Positions 8,081 to 11,745 of a stretch of 11,745 nucleotides of DNA are shown here, piece after piece; position 1 is the stretch's first letter, and each line of letters starts with the position of its first letter. The stretch is taken from assembly GCF_000003605.2 (NCBI RefSeq), contig NW_003116448.1:185798-197542 (forward strand), in the 5' to 3' direction. This DNA is from Saccoglossus kowalevskii (Eukaryota > Hemichordata > Enteropneusta > Harrimaniidae). Under the pieces are notes generated by a model. The model ran no database searches, had not been told where the DNA came from, and saw nothing but the letters and a program-made list of their open reading frames with translations. The translations under genes were made by a program, and so were the position numbers.

Positions 8081-8082
8081 GC
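8033..8082 (+). pseudogene. 5S rRNA-like fragment in unit 3, truncated
   Basis: GATCGACC, then TGAAGTAAAACCCAATTGGG, then CATGGTTAGTACTTG lie closer to real 5S rRNA than the other two copies: GGTTAGTACTTG is exact, and GAAGTxAA with TTGGGC follows the A-box region. The match ends abruptly at 8082, where an M1 start motif (AAATTGTGCAAAGTGATT) is fused on, so the C-box region is missing. Confidence 0.75.
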
Positions 8083-8410
8083 GAAATTGTGCAAAGTGAT
8101 TGCAAGGTTGGTAGATGTATTGTATATATGACCTAAGTTGTTGACATTTAGAACCTCGCAGGTTTAAATTCGACAAATTAAATAAAAGCCAGTTGAAAGC
8201 AGCCTATATTAGCAGTTGTTCACATGAGCTGATTGTAAAATGTTAGAAAACAGCGTGTTATGGCAACCCACAGCTAAATTTCGAAAACATTAATTAAATG
8301 AATAGAACATCCCTATATATAAGCAGATTATCACAAAAGTGAACCGAAAAATTGAAGACAAACTGCTTACAAAGTTGTGAAAAGCGATTGCAAAATTGTT
8401 GACGCAAATT
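8083..8410 (+). repeat. Array unit 4 (M1, remnant of M2, start of M3)
   Basis: M1 has its anchor at 8098 and contains GAACCTCGCAGG and AATAAAAGCCAGTTGAAAGC. At about 8260 it jumps into the middle of M2 (TATGGCAACCCACAGCTAAAT), losing about 64 bp. M3 starts at 8386 and similarity ends near 8400-8410. Confidence 0.85.
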
Positions 8411-8660
8411 GAAACGAATCTACGCACATCGGGAAACTTCAGGTACCAAATAGTTCTACACACAATAGTTCTGCCCTTTAAATTATTCCACTATACTTGT
8501 AACTCATTTGTTATTTTCACACCATACTAACGTTATCTATCACTACATTAGAAGAGCACTTGTTGATCTAGTCAACAGACTTTTGCAATATACAAGCAAA
8601 AATGCGTGTAGCCTGCCATGACACGCCAATTTGATTTAAATTCTTTTTCTGGTTTCAGCT
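8411..8660. other. Gene-free stretch with two short hairpins
   Basis: The inverted repeats are TGTTGA/TCAACA at 8561-8577 enclosing CTAG, and GCGTGT/ACACGC at 8604-8626. Read on the minus strand this puts a hairpin then CTAG downstream of the Helitron remnant, which is suggestive of a Helitron 3' end. However, the hairpin-to-CTAG gap (over 30 nt) is longer than usual. Confidence 0.3.
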
Positions 8661-8669
8661 CTACTGTTG

Positions 8670-9540
8670 ACAAAAATAACGTTATATACTCTTTATCAGC
8701 ACTGCGCTATACTTCTTCAAGGCACCCAATTCTTTTAGATTCATTTTCTGATTGTCAACATTCATCACGTAATGTTGATGCAGTGTCATAAAATAATGCT
8801 TGATTTCTGTCAATTTCATTTTTCCAATGATGTGTTTTCCCATTGAACAGCTCCATCTTGACAACAATTGTGGAAGGTTCATATCCATTGTTACTGAAAA
8901 TCGTTCATTTCTTATAGCAGGAGGATTACTTCTAAACCTTGTATATAGCCAAGGTCGTTTTTCAACATCACATCACTCTGTATTCTGAGCACAACACAAC
9001 ACATACAACTCTTGTAAATGTCAACTGTGTTAGTCATCTATGTGTCATCTTAATTTTCATCTGCATCTTCATCTCCTTTTGAATATTTTGAAAGCCAAGA
9101 TAATTTTAATGAAATTTTCTGCAGTAGAATAAACTAGACATTTTGTGATGGTTATTTCAGTTTAAGATTACATATTCAATATACAGCCTCTTGGGAATGT
9201 CTGTTGATAGTATACAGTTCCCAACTGTTTTAGTGCTTTCTTGCTTTCTTTGCATCAACAGTATGAACTTCCATGTCAGCGTGTTCATCATCAGCTACCT
9301 CAATTCCACTCCTGAATTGTCATTTAAATCATCCCCATCATTAACTCTACAAAAGAATGATTCTGAAGGTCTTGGAAAATAGAAACTGCAAATCGTGCTT
9401 TTCTTCTTGCAAGATGTTGGAAGCATTGTGTTCTGTTTATAGACATTGTTTACAATCTCATGCAGTTCTTAATTCTCATTGAGAAAGATGATCTTACAAG
9501 TGGAAAAAATAATCATAGCCTGCGATTTGCAAATGACAGC
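8670..9540 (-). pseudogene. Helitron Rep/helicase remnant with internal deletion
   Basis: Read on the minus strand, ELHEIVNNVYKQN, then TSCKKKSTIC and SFYFPRPSES (about 9480-9360), fit the early Cys-rich part of Helitron Rep (usually C...C-RF-FPRP). Then LKQLGTVY (from 9233) and INRHSQEAVY (9208-9179) match the region before the helicase (usually NREVSAQEAVYR). ICNLKLK and LKNDLGYIQ come next. SNPPAIRNERFSVT (about 8930-8890) fits the PAxxR-RFS motif, and ELFNGK the LxLFxPWR motif. Several stops and frame changes are present. The Rep catalytic region (HUH and YxxxY), expected between SFYFPRP and LKQLG, is absent: only about 65 bp lie there. No helicase Walker motifs are seen. A 67-68-codon frame at 8682-8888 (minus) is one surviving piece. 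Assignment is by eye. Confidence 0.65.
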
Positions 9541-10200
9541 CACAGCACACAGTGATCAAAATTATTTTATTTTGTGCATGAACAGGTTTGGCATTATGTA
9601 CAACAGGCAAAATATCATATAAATTAGTTTACAACTACTTCCTGAGTAATTAACAAATGATGGCAAAACCATGTTACTAACTATACAAAAGTGGTAAAAT
9701 AGCACTTCTTGATTTATTCAAATTCAATTTGGCTGCCAAACCAGTTGATTGATTTAGAAAGTCGGGTGCATCATTTCACATTTGTTCCATTTAGCATAAA
9801 AAGTTTGAAAAGATTCCATTCATTGGTTCTCTCAAACTAGCTCACAAAAAACTGCAAAAAAAGAGGAAGAGAAAGAAAATCAGAAATATATTATGGGCCC
9901 AGGCAGTGTAAGATCTAAGCCAATAAGCAAAATGATGCAAAATAATATTCTGTGATGCATATAGTTGCATTGATTCGCTGGCACATCATTGGCATCACAG
10001 AAAATCGTACATTGACATAGTGTTCTTGAAGAACATCTTACTATGGTTATAACATTTGTGAAATAGAATTCGAATTATAACTCAGAATTATTATAGTTTT
10101 TTTTCAAAGATTGACCTCCAATGCAGTAAAATAAAACTGACTCGCTTGATTGTGGGCGACTGTACTTTGACTCGGAATCCCCTATTAGACTTTACTTTTC
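9541..10200. other. AT-rich gene-free stretch
   Basis: No reading frame, RNA gene or repeat copy is evident. A short purine-rich run is present near 9850-9880. Confidence 0.55.
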
Positions 10201-10368
10201 TAAACAAAGCAGGCCAATTATACTAAGTCGAATAAATAATGGCTAGTGAAGACATTTGGTGTCTAGGACAAAAATAATGCTCCAATCTGGTGTCCCCCTA
10301 GGGAATCTAAGTCAATTAATGTTTAGAGTGAAAACAGAACATTTTGTGGGCTGTTCCCAAGGTCAACG
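10200..10368 (-). pseudogene. Possible continuation of the DIRS-like fragment
   Basis: Minus-strand readings give SIIFVLDTKCLH followed by a stop and PLFIRLSI (about 10280-10220). These loosely resemble the IxLIAPxWPxxxWxPLL motif that follows the VDLFAS domain in DIRS-type proteins. The match is weak and the frame is broken. Confidence 0.3.
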
Positions 10369-10976
10369 CTAATTAAAACACAAACTCCAGGCTAGCTCTG
10401 TATGTTTTGATTCAACAGTGGGTATTGTCAGCCTGTCTGTTGCATATGTGCAGGGATCCAGAAAGCACAATACATACCTCTTGAGCTTAAGCTTAAAGTT
10501 TCTAGCTGAGGCGAACAAATCGATCAACGTCATTCACCAACGAGCAAACAGGTAATCTGTCTCCTGGATATTGCATTGGCTATACTGTTCCTCACCTCGT
10601 GACTTCCAGTTCTTCTACCTCTTCATTTGTACCAGAGCACCATCTCATTCTTCAGCTAGATTAGCATGAGGCATTTTGTTCCACCCTGCTCTGTGACGTA
10701 AGCCATAGCATTTGGATAGTTGCAACTTACATACAACTTTCTGGTTCCTTTCCTCATCCAGAAAGTGTATGTGCATCCTCTCAAAGGTCAACATATTCAG
10801 TACGTTTATATGGGACTTTGCTTTTTGTGGAGGGAAACTCGCCCCTATCACGACAGTCCATGAGATCAGGTCACCATTCAACTTATGAGGCTTCCATGAC
10901 CAGTGTTATAGTTGGAGTTGATCTGCACTGAGGTATAACCACCACATGCGAGTTCATACTATCTGCAGCCCACATC
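10369..10976 (-). pseudogene. Second DIRS-like retroelement, RNase H and following domain, broken
   Basis: On the minus strand the pieces in order are: VVVIPQCRSTPTITLVMEAS (about 10945-10885), matching the RNase H start, with Glu where the catalytic Asp of the usual TDAS is expected; AKSHINVLNM (about 10818-10789), the HIN-LEM motif; NQKVVCK; NYPNAMAYVTEQGGTK (10721-10674), one frame over, for the DNxxxxAY-xxQGGT motif; EELEVTR and PGD; then IDLFASARN (10527-10501) and DPCTYATDRLTIP, the VDLFAS domain. A TAG closes that frame at 10371-10369. At least three frame changes and internal stops are present. A weak continuation to about 10200 (IIFVL...PLFIRL) may be the next conserved block. No reverse transcriptase or recombinase is recognised. 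The longest surviving frame (10645-10881) begins with TTG. Confidence 0.7.
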
Positions 10977-10979
10977 ACA

Positions 10980-11460
10980 GGTACTAAGTACTAATAGCGG
11001 TATTGGGCAGTTAGATCATTGGGTTTAATTCAAAATTGGATAGTAAGTATAACTGAACTAGTAAAATACTGTACAAGGAATAAATATGAATGATACTAAC
11101 CATTGCAAAATCAATCAAGAACCTTGTTTCAAGACTGTTTAGCAATATTTGTAACCAAGTAAATCATGTTCTTTTCAAGTGTAGATTTTAAATGCAAGTA
11201 AAATTTATAGACGATTAATTATTCATACCATAAATAGTTTAAATTCATGATGAATACATTCTTAAACCGTAACAACTTTTGTACAAGATTGAACTTTTAT
11301 TTAATAAAACAATTGGGCCCGAAACACAGGGTTTTTATGTAGACATGAGCTTGTTTCACTGGCATTTATAAATATTCATAAAACATTTATCCAGAAAAAT
11401 CCTCCAATGCATTCAAATCCAAGTTAATTATTTATTGTCTAGATACCATTTTGTAATGTA
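10980..11460. other. AT-rich gene-free stretch
   Basis: No coding frame, RNA gene or repeated segment was recognised. Any reverse transcriptase of the neighbouring DIRS-like element would have to lie here on the minus strand, but none can be read. Confidence 0.5.
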
Positions 11461-11462
11461 TT

Positions 11463-11745
11463 GGCGATCCGCTCCGCTAGGATTGCCCTTATAATCACTT
11501 TTGTCGTTTTGTGTGTGTGTCTGTGTGTGTACATTTCCAGTGTTTTCACGTATGATTTCTTCTGTGATTTTTTTGGCTTGGCCGATTTCGTTCAAACTTA
11601 GCAGGTAGGTCACACCTTCACCCTAGTTATTAGGAAAAATCTGCAAACAATTTTGGCCCACCGTTGCCATAGCAACAGCCAAAAAACTGATTTTTGGATA
11701 GCTTTGCGCCAAATGTATCTCATCCTACAAATTTGGGATAAAACA
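11463..11745. repeat. Interspersed-type repeat running off the window
   Basis: The segment begins with a hairpin (GGCGATCC 11463-11470, loop GCTCCGCTA, GGATTGCC 11480-11487; one G-T pair). It continues through a GT tract and a stretch containing GGCCGATTTCGTTCAAACTT and GTTGCCATAGCAAC. This arrangement resembles high-copy non-coding repeats seen in marine invertebrate genomes. That is recollection of style, not a database match. The right end is beyond 11745. Confidence 0.45.
11511..11530 (+). repeat. GT microsatellite, interrupted
   Basis: Five GT units, CT, then four GT units form the tract. Confidence 0.95.

Larger units (their letters stand above)
5925..8410 (+). repeat. Higher-order tandem array of ~177-bp monomers
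   Basis: The array is built from related monomers, each containing a version of CAAAGTTGGTAAAAGCGATT followed 25-40 bp later by an AACC or GACC. Positions of the GATT anchor: 6073, 6250 and 6426 (unit 1); 6866, 7042, 7219 and 7396 (unit 2); 7628, 7771 and 7948 (unit 3); 8098 and 8386 (unit 4). Undisturbed spacings are 176-177 bp. Monomers fall in four types (M1-M4) repeated in the same order, so the unit is about 706 bp. The period is close to nucleosome-repeat length, as in many satellites. The left edge lies between 5897 and 5930 and the right edge near 8410. Short frames inside it are by-products of the repeats. Confidence 0.9.

Noticed and set aside
5925-8410. CRISPR-like array
   Set aside because: The repeats are long, diverged and contiguous, without uniform short spacers, and the context is eukaryotic.
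8800-8988. 62-codon plus-strand frame
   Set aside because: It is the antisense shadow of the Helitron remnant, whose minus-strand motifs are much more convincing.
9191-9382. 63-codon plus-strand frame
   Set aside because: It also lies antisense to the Helitron remnant and shows no motif.
11428-11613. 61-codon minus-strand frame
   Set aside because: It reads through the GT tract (giving HTQTHTQ) and the dispersed repeat.

Overview
The window looks like AT-rich intergenic or deep-intronic DNA from an animal nuclear genome, most likely a marine invertebrate. The evidence is negative and positive: there is no intact gene, no bacterial gene packing and no ribosome-binding sites. What is present is decayed DIRS-type and Helitron-type transposons, tRNA- and 5S-rRNA-derived sequence, microsatellites and a complex tandem array. 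A mollusc or other lophotrochozoan is a guess from the style of the repeats. No open frame exceeds 125 codons, and the longest is part of a broken transposon.

Layout from left to right. 1-900 is AT-rich with no gene. 915-1613 holds two diverged copies of one repeat; the second carries a 95-bp extra block flanked by CGGAG on both sides. 1725-1935 has a TATA-like box and a short acidic reading frame. 2100-2340 has hairpin-prone DNA. 2850-2915 is a tRNA-like relic on the minus strand. 3061-3204 (minus) and 3754-3912 (plus) are two short unrecognised open stretches that look more coding-like than their surroundings. 3925-4660 has one strong hairpin and little else. 4764-4787 is a TTAC microsatellite.

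5091-5800 (plus) is a broken DIRS-like retroelement fragment covering the RNase H and the domain that follows it. 5925-8410 is the main structure: a tandem array of about 2.5 kb built from ~177-bp monomers arranged as four-monomer units of about 706 bp. The fourth monomer contains sequence clearly related to the 3' part of 5S rRNA. The array may therefore be a decayed or repurposed 5S rDNA cluster, or a satellite that captured 5S sequence. Later units are shortened by internal deletions.

8670-9540 (minus) is a Helitron Rep/helicase pseudogene with a large internal deletion. 9541-10200 shows nothing clear. 10200-10976 (minus) is a second DIRS-like fragment, from a different family but covering the same protein region as the first. 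10980-11460 is gene-free AT-rich DNA. 11463-11745 is an interspersed-type repeat with a terminal hairpin and a GT tract, and it runs off the window.

No genes here work together in a pathway. The window is a record of transposon and satellite activity. All family names come from motifs recognised by eye and were not confirmed by database search.
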